In this document: one piece after another, positions 8,596 through 14,571 of the stretch | Position numbering within the stretch: the stretch's first letter is position 1 | Layout of the letters: each line of letters starts with the position of its first letter | NCBI GenBank assembly: GCA_023266245.1 | Contig: JAHFRO010000055.1 | Coordinates: 1 to 14,571, forward strand | Origin: Betaproteobacteria bacterium | GTDB taxonomy: Bacteria > Pseudomonadota > Gammaproteobacteria > Burkholderiales > SG8-41 | Direction of reading: 5' to 3' | Length of the DNA: 14,571 nucleotides | Program-made: the position numbers and the translations under genes | The notes under the pieces: generated by a model | The model's database searches: none | What the model was told of the DNA's origin: nothing | The model's input: only the letters and a program-made list of their open reading frames with translations

Positions 8596-10242
8596 ATGTT
8601 CAGGCTCCTCCGCTATTTTTCGATCGCAAGTTTCATTGCAATAGTCGTTGCGACGGCGGCACTGACCGCGCTCCACGAGCGCTTGGCCGTGCGCGATCTT
8701 ATTGACGCACAGGAGCAGCACCATGTCGTGCTGACCCGCGTGGCCGCCAATATCTTATGGCCGCAGTTCTCGCCGTTCGTACGCTCTTCCACCGCGCTGG
8801 ATAACAATGCGCTCAAATCTCATCCTGAGATCGAGCGACTGCATCGCGCCGTGCTGCAGGAGCTTACCGGGACCCGCGTCCTCAAGATAAAGATCTATGA
8901 TCTCTCGGGTCGTACCGTGTTTTCCACGGAGGCCAAGCAGATCGGTGAGGACAAGTCGAAAAATGCGGGGTTTCTCTCGGCGCGTGAGGGGAAGCCGGCA
9001 AGCGAGCTGACCCACCGCAACCAGTTCAGCGCTTTCGAGCAGTCGGTCGAGAATATCGACGTGGTGTCCTCGTACATCCCGATCTACAGGAAGGACTCGA
9101 GCGAAGTCGAGGAGGTATTCGAGATCTACAGCGACATCTCGTCGTTGCTGCAGCGGATACAGGAGACTCGCAATACGGTCATTCTTCAAGTTACCGCGGT
9201 CCTCCTGGGCCTTTACCTGGCGCTGTTTTTCATCGTCAGGCACGCCGATTCGGTAATCAAGCGGCAGGTCCTCCAGCGGCAGAAGGATGAGGAAAGCCTG
9301 CGCAATGCGCGGAGCGAGATCGTCCGCAGCGAGGAATTTCACCGGGCTTTGATCGAGCGCTCCTCGGACGCGGTAGTGGTCCTCGGGGCGGACCTCACCG
9401 TGCGTTATGCCACTTTCACGGTCGTCCGGATTCTTGGTCGGCCGGAGGCGAGCATCATGGGTTCGCCCCTGGTGGAGTGCGCGTGTGAGCCGCATCGGGC
9501 ATTGGTGGCGAACTGGTTGACCAGTGTCGCGTCGCAGCCCGAGGCCGTGCAGCCGATCGAGTTCGAGGGTGACCACGCCGCCAAGGGCAGGAGGCATTTC
9601 GAAGCCACCGCGACGAACCTGCTCAATCACCCAGCGGTTCAGGGAATCGTGGTGAACATCCGCGATGTTACCGAACGCAAGCATGCGGAGATGGAGGTGC
9701 GTCGCCTCGCCCTCTATGACAGCCTCACGGGGCTGTCGAAACGCGAGTTCTTTGCCGAGCACGTGCGAAAGGCCATCGGGCATGCCCGCAGGTACGCCGA
9801 GCCTCTGGCGGTCATGTTTCTCGACCTCGACCGGTTCAAGCGCATCAACGACACGTTCGGCCACGATGCCGGGGACACAGTGTTGCGGGAGGTTGCGGCG
9901 AGGCTGCGCCAGATCCTGCGCGAAGGCGACACCATCGGACGCGATCTCCTGCATAAGGCGGAGGACAACATCGCTCGGCTCGGGGGCGACGAGTTCACGA
10001 TCTTGCTCAACCGGCTGAAACGGCCCGAGGACGCCGCGTCGGTGGCGCGCCGCATCCTTGATGCCGTCAGCCGTCCATGCAAGCTGGGAGGCGAGGAGGT
10101 AACCGTCACCGTCAGCATCGGCATCGCGATCTTTCCGCAGGATGGCGCGAACATAGACGACCTCCTGACGCGTGCCGACGCCGCGATGTATGACGCCAAG
10201 GAGCACGGCAAGAACACCTACAAGCTGTTCTCCGACATCTGA
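8596..10242 (+). CDS. Membrane-bound PAS-GGDEF diguanylate cyclase
   Basis: Predicted to make cyclic di-GMP from two GTP in response to an extracytoplasmic and a PAS-sensed cue. The 548 residues read: membrane helix 1 (about 7-27), a ~165-residue periplasmic sensor region with KIYDLSGRTVFSTE, membrane helix 2 (about 195-217), a charged linker, a PAS domain (about 246-365, ending VRDVTERKHAE-like as NIRDVTERKHAE), and a GGDEF domain (about 370-545). The active site is intact: DSLTGL, FLDLDRFKRINDTFGHDAGD, and GGDEF at 463-467. No EAL domain is present. A 12-residue insertion precedes GGDEF: REGD lies 17 residues upstream, and the usual inhibitory-site position reads KAED rather than RxxD. I prefer the ATG at 8596, which has an AAGGAAAGGA stretch upstream; an ATG at 8545 is in frame but inside a hairpin loop. 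It follows uvrA by 72 bp. Confidence 0.95.
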   Translation: MFRLLRYFSIASFIAIVVATAALTALHERLAVRDLIDAQEQHHVVLTRVAANILWPQFSPFVRSSTALDNNALKSHPEIERLHRAVLQELTGTRVLKIKIYDLSGRTVFSTEAKQIGEDKSKNAGFLSAREGKPASELTHRNQFSAFEQSVENIDVVSSYIPIYRKDSSEVEEVFEIYSDISSLLQRIQETRNTVILQVTAVLLGLYLALFFIVRHADSVIKRQVLQRQKDEESLRNARSEIVRSEEFHRALIERSSDAVVVLGADLTVRYATFTVVRILGRPEASIMGSPLVECACEPHRALVANWLTSVASQPEAVQPIEFEGDHAAKGRRHFEATATNLLNHPAVQGIVVNIRDVTERKHAEMEVRRLALYDSLTGLSKREFFAEHVRKAIGHARRYAEPLAVMFLDLDRFKRINDTFGHDAGDTVLREVAARLRQILREGDTIGRDLLHKAEDNIARLGGDEFTILLNRLKRPEDAASVARRILDAVSRPCKLGGEEVTVTVSIGIAIFPQDGANIDDLLTRADAAMYDAKEHGKNTYKLFSDI

Positions 10243-10283
10243 AACGTGGCGATTGCGGCGCGCAAACAACAAGCGACTAATGC

Positions 10284-11555
10284 ATGAGCCCACGCGAACT
10301 CCTGCTCGGAAGCTTCCAGGCGGCGCTTGCCGCGGCCGATCCGCTGAAGATCGTCCCGCCGCACCTGCCCAAGCCGCCCAAGGGTAAGACGCTGGTGGTC
10401 GGCGCCGGCAAGGCCGCTGCTTCCATGGCGCTCGCAGTCGAGCAGAACTGGCCGGCCGAGGTGCCGCTCGACGGACTCGTCATCACGCGCTACCAGCATG
10501 GGCTCCTCACCAACCGCATCACCGTGATCGAGGCCGGGCACCCGGTGCCCGACGAGAGCGGCGAGAAAGCGGCGCAGGAAATCCTGCGGCGCGTGAAAAA
10601 CCTCACGCCGAACGATCTCCTGCTCGCGCTCGTTTCCGGCGGCGGCTCCGCCCTGCTCTCGCTGCCGGTGGAAGGCATCAGCATGGCGGAGCTCAAGGCG
10701 ACCACGCGCGAGCTGCTCAAGTGCGGCGCGCCGATCCAGGAGATGAACACGGTGCGCAAGCACCTCTCCGCAATCCAGGGCGGCAAGCTCGCCGCGGCAT
10801 CCCGTGCGCCGGTGCTCGCGCTCATCATCTCGGACGTGACCGGCGACGATCCCACCCACATCGCCTCCGGCCCGTGCGCGCCCGACCCTACCACCTACCA
10901 GGACGCGCTCGACATCCTCGAGCGCTACGAAGTGAAGGCCCCGAAGGCGGTGGTCGAGCACCTCACGCGCGGCGCGAAGGGAGAGATCCCGGAGACGCCC
11001 AGCTCCGGCAACCGGATCTTCAAGCGGGTGGAGAACCAGGTGATCGCCACCGCGCAGCAGTCGCTGCAGGCGGCGGCGAGCTTCTTCATCGGGCACGACA
11101 TCCACCCTGCGATCCTTGGCGATGCGGTTACGGGAGAAGCACGCGAGGTCGCGAAGGTCTATGGCGCGCTCGCGCGGCAAGTGAAGCTGCGCGGCCAGCC
11201 GTGGGAGCCGCCGGTCGCGCTGATTTCCGGGGGCGAGACCACCGTCACCGTGCGCGGCGAGGGCCGCGGCGGGCGCTGCACGGAATTCCTGCTCGCGCTC
11301 GCGACGGATTTGAACGGCGCCGAAGGCATCCACGCCCTCGCCTGCGACACCGACGGCATAGACGGCTCGGAAGACAACGCCGGCGCGATCCTCACGCCAG
11401 ATTCACTGAAGCGCGCCGGAAAGAAAAAGCTGGACGCCGCGAAGCTGCTGGACAACAACGACGCCTACGGCTTCTTCAGCGCGCTGGGCGATCTCGTCGT
11501 CACCGGCCCCACCCGCACCAACGTCAACGACTATCGCGTGATCCTCGTCCTCTGA
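10284..11555 (+). CDS. Glycerate 2-kinase (GK-II / MOFRL family)
   Basis: Phosphorylates D-glycerate with ATP to 2-phosphoglycerate in the cytoplasm, feeding glyoxylate, tartrate or hydroxypyruvate breakdown into glycolysis. The 423-residue length is typical. The N-terminal kinase domain shows VVGAGKAAASMA (~39), LVSGGGSALLSLP (~115), NTVRKHLSAIQGGKLA and DVTGDDPTHIASGP. The C-terminal MOFRL domain shows ISGGETTVTVRGEGRGGR (~314), CDTDGIDGSEDNAGA and the terminal TNVNDYRVILV. Relatives have been annotated as TtuD, GckA or hydroxypyruvate reductase; kinase activity is the better-supported assignment for the family. The ATG at 10284 gives the family-typical start but has no obvious Shine-Dalgarno. 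An ATG four bases upstream is in another frame. It lies 41 bp after the cyclase and may be read through from it. No tartronate semialdehyde reductase or glyoxylate carboligase gene is visible. Confidence 0.93.
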   Translation: MSPRELLLGSFQAALAAADPLKIVPPHLPKPPKGKTLVVGAGKAAASMALAVEQNWPAEVPLDGLVITRYQHGLLTNRITVIEAGHPVPDESGEKAAQEILRRVKNLTPNDLLLALVSGGGSALLSLPVEGISMAELKATTRELLKCGAPIQEMNTVRKHLSAIQGGKLAAASRAPVLALIISDVTGDDPTHIASGPCAPDPTTYQDALDILERYEVKAPKAVVEHLTRGAKGEIPETPSSGNRIFKRVENQVIATAQQSLQAAASFFIGHDIHPAILGDAVTGEAREVAKVYGALARQVKLRGQPWEPPVALISGGETTVTVRGEGRGGRCTEFLLALATDLNGAEGIHALACDTDGIDGSEDNAGAILTPDSLKRAGKKKLDAAKLLDNNDAYGFFSALGDLVVTGPTRTNVNDYRVILVL

Positions 11556-11570
11556 CGTAACGCGGATTGA

Positions 11571-11600
11571 AACCGCCGATGAACGGAGATAGACGCCGAT
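11571..11600. repeat. Intergenic repeat element C (three 10-bp units)
   Basis: Units AACCGCCGAT, GAACGGAGAT and AGACGCCGAT lie end to end, preceded by a stray ACGCGGAT. This is a short copy of the family seen at 1812-2002 and 4001-4169, here without an inverted partner. It lies 15 bp after the glycerate kinase stop. Confidence 0.75.
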
Positions 11601-11640
11601 ATGTCCAAAAACCTCTTGCTCTGGAGGAGGCGGGGGTGAA

Positions 11641-11670
11641 AAATGGGGCTAGCTCAGTCTGACCCCATTT
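11641..11670. repeat. GGGG/CCCC dyad upstream of the TctC-type gene
   Basis: The arms AAATGGGG (11641-11648) and CCCCATTT (11663-11670) pair perfectly over 8 bp with a 14-nt loop. The right part reads CAGTCTGACCCCATTT. It ends 7 bp before the ribosome-binding site AGGAG (11678-11682) of the next gene, so in the mRNA it would form a stem just ahead of that site. It shares GGGG and CTGACCCC with dyads at 12817-12870 and 13892-13914. Confidence 0.7.
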
Positions 11671-11687
11671 CTCCGAAAGGAGATTCG

Positions 11688-12704
11688 ATGAAATCTTTCG
11701 AAAAGACAAGTAACCGCGCCGGAAGGTTGATGAAACTCGGCGTTTGCGCCGCGCTTTGTGTTGCAACGTTCGTTCTCAGCACAGGTTCCACGCCCGTTTT
11801 CGCGCAGAAGTATCCCGACAAGCTGGTCCGGCTGATCGTCCCGTTCGCGCCCGGCGGCGGCACCGACGTGCTCGGCCGCTTCGTCGCCGCGAAGTTGTCC
11901 GACAGCCTGGGCGTCAGTGTGGTGATCGAAAACCGCGGGGGCGCGGGCGGCACGATCGGCGCCGAGATTGCAGCACGCGCGGCGCCGGACGGCTACACGA
12001 TGCTGTTCACCTCCGCCAGCTACACCTTCAATCCGAGCCTTTATACGAAGCTGGGCTACGACCCGCTGAAGGACTTTACGCCGATCACGCTCGTTGCGAT
12101 GGTGCCGCACCTGCTCGTGGTGCACCCGTCATTGCCGGTGAAGAACGTCAAGGAGCTGATCGCGCTCGCGCGGCAGCGCCCCGGGCAGATCTTCTTCGCC
12201 TCGGGCGGCACGGGCAGCTCGGTCCACCTCGCCGCCGCGCTATTCATCGCGATGACCAGGCTCGACATGACGCACGTGCCGTACAAGGGCGGCGGCCCCG
12301 CGATTACCGGCGTCCTGTCCGGCGAGGCGTCGGTCATGTTCCCGACCATGCAGTCTGTGATGCCGCTGGTGAAGTCGGGAAGGCTGCAGGCTCTCGCGAT
12401 TTCGACCGCAACGCGCTCGCCCGCGCTGCCCGAGATTCCGACCATCGCCGAGGCGGGCGTGCCGGGCTACAACGCAACCGGCTGGTACGGAATGCTGGCG
12501 CCCACCGGCACGCCGCAAGCCGTCATCGACCGTCTCAATGCCGAAGTGGTGAAAATCCTGACCACGCCGGAACTGAAGGAACGGCTCGCGAGCGAAGGTG
12601 CGGTCGCGGTCGGCAACACGCCCGCGCAGTTCGACAAGTTCATTCGCGACGAGATCGGCAAGTGGGCGAAGATCATTCGCGATCTCAAGATCAAGGTTGA
12701 CTAA
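11688..12704 (+). CDS. Tripartite tricarboxylate transporter substrate-binding protein (TctC/Bug family)
   Basis: A periplasmic solute receptor of the Bug/TctC family, which bind carboxylates, amino acids or related small acids and deliver them to a TctAB membrane complex. The 338-residue product starts with a signal peptide (residues 1-39, basic then hydrophobic, ending PVFA before QKYPDK). Family motifs follow: LIVPFAPGGGTDVLGR, VENRGGAGG-like IENRGGAGGTIGAEIAA, PDGYTMLF, GGTGSSVHLAA, MTHVPYKGGGPA, and GWYGMLAPTGTP. The ATG at 11688 is chosen for its AGGAG five bases upstream; the in-frame ATG at 11643 would start inside the dyad. No tctA or tctB gene lies in the window, so it is an orphan receptor, common in betaproteobacteria. 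A glycerate kinase before it and an NmrA-type protein after it hint at organic-acid metabolism, but the ligand cannot be read from the sequence. Confidence 0.95.
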   Translation: MKSFEKTSNRAGRLMKLGVCAALCVATFVLSTGSTPVFAQKYPDKLVRLIVPFAPGGGTDVLGRFVAAKLSDSLGVSVVIENRGGAGGTIGAEIAARAAPDGYTMLFTSASYTFNPSLYTKLGYDPLKDFTPITLVAMVPHLLVVHPSLPVKNVKELIALARQRPGQIFFASGGTGSSVHLAAALFIAMTRLDMTHVPYKGGGPAITGVLSGEASVMFPTMQSVMPLVKSGRLQALAISTATRSPALPEIPTIAEAGVPGYNATGWYGMLAPTGTPQAVIDRLNAEVVKILTTPELKERLASEGAVAVGNTPAQFDKFIRDEIGKWAKIIRDLKIKVD

Positions 12705-12735
12705 GAGGCGGTCTCAAAATTCATTAAAAAAACGA

Positions 12736-12803
12736 AACCGCCGATGAACGCCGATAACGGCCAAGATCGTTGAAGCCGCAGATAAACGCCGGTGAAAATC
12801 TGG
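12736..12803. repeat. Intergenic repeat element D (10-bp units)
   Basis: Units AACCGCCGAT (12736) and GAACGCCGAT (12746) are followed after a spacer by AGCCGCAGAT (12774), AAACGCCGGT (12784) and GAAAATCTGG (12794). The two-block layout, AACCGCCGAT then AGCCGCAGAT-AAACGC-GAAAATC, is the same as the left half of element B at 4001-4090, with the block starts 38 bp apart here and 50 bp there. No inverted right half is seen. Confidence 0.8.
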
Positions 12804-12816
12804 AGGGGAGAAATAG

Positions 12817-12870
12817 AAACAGGGGCAGAGTCACTTTTCGGTTGACGGACAAGGTACTCCGACCCTGTTT
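12817..12870. repeat. GGGG/CCC dyad upstream of the NmrA-type gene
   Basis: The arms 12817-12831 (AAACAGGGGCAGAGT) and 12856-12870 (ACTCCGACCCTGTTT) are complementary at 13 of 15 positions, with a 24-nt loop. The dyad ends 21 bp before the ATG of the downstream gene. The sequence has the same G-run, CAG and C-run design as the dyads at 11641-11670 and 13892-13914, but a longer stem. Confidence 0.7.
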
Positions 12871-12891
12871 ACTGCAACTAGGGCCATCGCG

Positions 12892-13842
12892 ATGGCTGAA
12901 AAAAAGATCATCGCTGTAGTCGGCGCAACCGGCACGCAGGGCGGCGGCCTGGCCCACGCGATTTTGAACGAACCACGCGGCACCTTCGCCGTACGCGCGC
13001 TTACGAGAAACGTCAACTCCGACAAGGCGAAAGAGCTGGCGAAACTTGGGGCGGAGGTCGTGGCGGCCGACATTGACAACGCGACGAGCCTCAAACTGGC
13101 GTTCGACGGCGCGTACGGGGTGTACTGCGTCACGTTTTTCTGGGAACACTGTTTGCCGGAGAAAGAGATGGCGCAGGCCGCCGCCATGGCCCGGGCGGCG
13201 AAGAATGCCGGCGTCAAGCATGTCATCTGGTCCACCCTCGAAGACACGCGCAAGTGTGTGCCTATCCGGGACAGCCGGATGCCTACCATCATGGACAAGT
13301 ACAAGGTGCCGCACTTCGACGGCAAGGGCGCGTCCAACGACGCATTCAGGCATATCGGCCTGCCGACGACATACCTCTTGACGTCGCTCTACTGGGAGAA
13401 CCTCATCTATCTCGGCATGGGACACAAGAAGGGCCCGGACGGCATGCTGGCGATCACCCTGCCCATGGGCGACAAGAGGCTCCCGGGTATCGCCGCCGAG
13501 GACATCGGCAAGTGCGCCTTCGGCATCTTCAAGAGAGGCGTCGAGTTCATCGGCAGGACCATCGGCATCGCCGGCGGGAATCTGACCGGCGTGCAGATGG
13601 CCACCGCGCTCACCAGGGCGCTGGGCCAGAAGGTGATTTACAACGACGTGCCGCCCGATGAATATCGCCGTCTCGACTTGCCGGCGGCCGAGGATCTCGG
13701 AAACATGTTCCAGTTCATGCGCGATTTCGAGACCGACTTCTGCGCCGCGCGCAACGTCGAGCTCTCGCGATCCCTCAATCCTGGACTTCTATCCTTCGAC
13801 ACGTGGCTCGCCAAGAACAAGGACCACATTCCGCTGCATTGA
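12892..13842 (+). CDS. NmrA-type NAD(P)-binding protein (atypical SDR)
   Basis: A 316-residue atypical short-chain dehydrogenase-like protein of the NmrA/HSCARG group. A Rossmann motif GATGTQGGG lies at residues 11-19, followed by ALTRNVNSDKAKELAKLGAEVV, VAADIDNATSLKLAFDGA and GVKHVIWSTLED. The YxxxK catalytic pair of classical SDRs is not placed as expected. Members include redox sensors that bind NADP without catalysis as well as true reductases, so I claim only cofactor binding. The protein is probably soluble and cytoplasmic. The start at 12892 (MAEKKIIAVVGATG) puts the glycine motif at the usual place; the ribosome-binding site (AGGG, about 8-10 nt upstream) is weak. The gene stands between two repeat-filled gaps, with no partner whose function would narrow its own. 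Confidence 0.9.
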   Translation: MAEKKIIAVVGATGTQGGGLAHAILNEPRGTFAVRALTRNVNSDKAKELAKLGAEVVAADIDNATSLKLAFDGAYGVYCVTFFWEHCLPEKEMAQAAAMARAAKNAGVKHVIWSTLEDTRKCVPIRDSRMPTIMDKYKVPHFDGKGASNDAFRHIGLPTTYLLTSLYWENLIYLGMGHKKGPDGMLAITLPMGDKRLPGIAAEDIGKCAFGIFKRGVEFIGRTIGIAGGNLTGVQMATALTRALGQKVIYNDVPPDEYRRLDLPAAEDLGNMFQFMRDFETDFCAARNVELSRSLNPGLLSFDTWLAKNKDHIPLH

Positions 13843-13852
13843 AGAACCGTGA

Positions 13853-13870
13853 CCAGTGACCGGTCACTGG
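13853..13870. repeat. Perfect 18-bp palindrome after the NmrA-type gene
   Basis: CCAGTGACCGGTCACTGG is fully self-complementary and starts 10 bp after the stop codon. The preceding GTGA repeats the same AGTGACC phase. No U-tract follows. It could be a strong dyad binding site or a remnant of an AGTGACC-type heptamer array. Confidence 0.8.
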
Positions 13871-13891
13871 AACAAATCGAATCAGTAGATT

Positions 13892-13914
13892 GGGGATCAG
13901 CTCAACCTGACCCC
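13892..13914. repeat. GGGG-TCAG / CTGACCCC hairpin
   Basis: GGGGATCAG (13892-13900) pairs with CTGACCCC (13907-13914) over 8 bp with one bulged A and a 6-nt loop. It is the third and tightest copy of this dyad type in the right part of the window. It is followed by a few T residues (CCCCTTTCTG), so in plus orientation it could act as a weak terminator for the NmrA-type gene. Confidence 0.7.
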
Positions 13915-13961
13915 TTTCTGCCTTCTTGAAGTAAATGCAACAACACAACTAGGACTCACTG

Positions 13962-14017
13962 CCTTCTACCTTCTACCTTCTACCTTCTACCTTCTACCTT
14001 CTACCTTCTGCCTTCTG
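13962..14017. repeat. Heptanucleotide tandem array, eight units
   Basis: Six copies of CCTTCTA followed by two of CCTTCTG, in perfect head-to-tail order. A related CTGCCTTCTT lies a little upstream at about 13918. The array ends 75 bp before the start codon of the DUF4124 gene. Seven-base units change helical phase and spacing when copy number varies, so slipped-strand variation could alter promoter geometry; this is inference. Confidence 0.95.
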
Positions 14018-14030
14018 CCCCCTTCCCCGC

Positions 14031-14092
14031 GTTACATTTTGTTACCAAAACGTCCGCACGAGTTTGATAGTATAGAAAGGATAAAGTGTCTA
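14031..14092 (+). promoter_or_regulatory. Probable promoter and leader of the DUF4124 gene
   Basis: This AT-richer stretch lies between the heptamer array and the start codon. TGATAGTAT (14065-14073) resembles an extended -10 element, with TTGTTA (14039-14044) a possible -35 at a longer than ideal distance. GAAAGGA (14075-14081) is a ribosome-binding site candidate 11 bp from the ATG, also longer than ideal. GTTAC occurs twice (14031 and 14041). The assignment is weak. Confidence 0.25.
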
Positions 14093-14571
14093 ATGCGTAT
14101 GCAACTACGCACCCTCATCCGACTGCCGGTCGTCCTCGTCGCGATCCTCGCCGCGGCCCCTGCTTCCGCGCAGGTATATAAGTGGGTGGATGAGCGCGGC
14201 GTGACCAACTACTCCAACCAGCCGCCCGCCGATCCCAAGGCCGTGAAAATGCTGGGGCTAGTCGAGGACAGGATTTCCGTTTATACCCCGGACAAGGCCC
14301 TCACGCAGGCGATCGAAGCCTTTCATCAAAGAAGCAACCAGGCTCTTGCCGAGAGAATCGGCAACCTGGAGCGCCAGCTCGAGGCCGAGCGCCGGGCGAG
14401 GCAGTACGCGGCTGCCGCCGACGCGCAGGCCGCCTACGACCCGTGCTTGGGCAACCGGGGAATCGACTGCAACCGAATCTACAGCGGCTACTACCCGTAC
14501 GGTCCCGCCGTCGTGTTCGTTCCTTTGCGCCATCGACCCCGAAGTATCGTTCAGACGCAACTGACGCCGGG
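14093..14571 (+). CDS. Secreted DUF4124-domain protein (3' end outside window)
   Basis: An open frame from ATG 14093 runs off the window end, giving 159 visible residues. A signal peptide occupies residues 1-26 (basic start, LPVVLVAILAAAP, cleavage after ASA). Immediately after it is the DUF4124 signature QVYKWVDERGVTNYSNQPP, common in secreted proteobacterial proteins of unknown function. Next comes a charged, probably coiled-coil stretch (about residues 75-115, ERIGNLERQLEAERRARQ), then a Tyr/Pro-rich part with two cysteines (CLGNRGIDC), which could form a disulfide. A second in-frame ATG at 14099 is an equally possible start. The gene follows a 250-bp gap with three repeat structures and appears to have its own transcription start. 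Function is unknown; periplasmic location is inferred from the signal peptide. Confidence 0.85.
   Translation, partial: MRMQLRTLIRLPVVLVAILAAAPASAQVYKWVDERGVTNYSNQPPADPKAVKMLGLVEDRISVYTPDKALTQAIEAFHQRSNQALAERIGNLERQLEAERRARQYAAAADAQAAYDPCLGNRGIDCNRIYSGYYPYGPAVVFVPLRHRPRSIVQTQLTP

Noticed and set aside
12705..12735. Terminator after the TctC-type gene (GAG-GCGGT-CTC then A-rich)
   Set aside because: Only a 3-bp stem and no U-tract on the coding strand.
13962..14017. Heptamer array as an origin or iteron set
   Set aside because: No replication initiator gene or DnaA-box cluster nearby; the units are 7 bp and pyrimidine-only on one strand apart from A/G ends.

Overview
The window looks like a chromosomal segment of a high-GC betaproteobacterium, probably an uncultured or environmental lineage. 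Three things point that way: the gene neighbourhood (FmdB, DUF502 protein, AspRS in a row, and uvrA divergent from a YajR-like MFS gene followed by ssb), a tripartite-tricarboxylate (TctC/Bug) binding protein, and betaproteobacteria-like residues in UvrA, SSB and AspRS. This is inference from recalled family and neighbourhood patterns, not a database search.

Left half (6-5565, all minus strand). Read in the direction of transcription, the order is yajR-like MFS, ssb, fmdB-like zinc ribbon, DUF502 membrane protein, aspS. The gaps between them are unusually rich in structure. There are two long elements built from 10-bp units ending in GAT (1812-2002 and 4001-4169), a 17-bp-stem hairpin behind ssb (3415-3458), a promoter with a perfect TATAAT box before fmdB, and a hairpin just ahead of the DUF502 start. 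A 78-bp divergent region separates yajR from uvrA.

Right half (5644-14571, all plus strand). uvrA has no ATG start available. It is followed by a membrane-bound PAS-GGDEF diguanylate cyclase, a MOFRL-type glycerate 2-kinase, an orphan TctC/Bug periplasmic binding protein, an NmrA-type NAD(P)-binding protein, and the start of a secreted DUF4124 protein cut by the window edge. From about 11556 on, every gap carries repeats: two more copies of the 10-bp-unit element, three small dyads built on GGGG..TCAG / CTGACCCC, a perfect 18-bp palindrome, and an eight-unit heptamer array about 75 bp upstream of the DUF4124 gene.

The genes themselves belong to known families, and I see no convincing new multi-gene defence, biosynthetic or mobile system. 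The most unexplained content is the intergenic repeat landscape: at least three repeat families in 14.6 kb, all confined to gaps. Next are the altered inhibitory site of the diguanylate cyclase and the missing ATG of uvrA.
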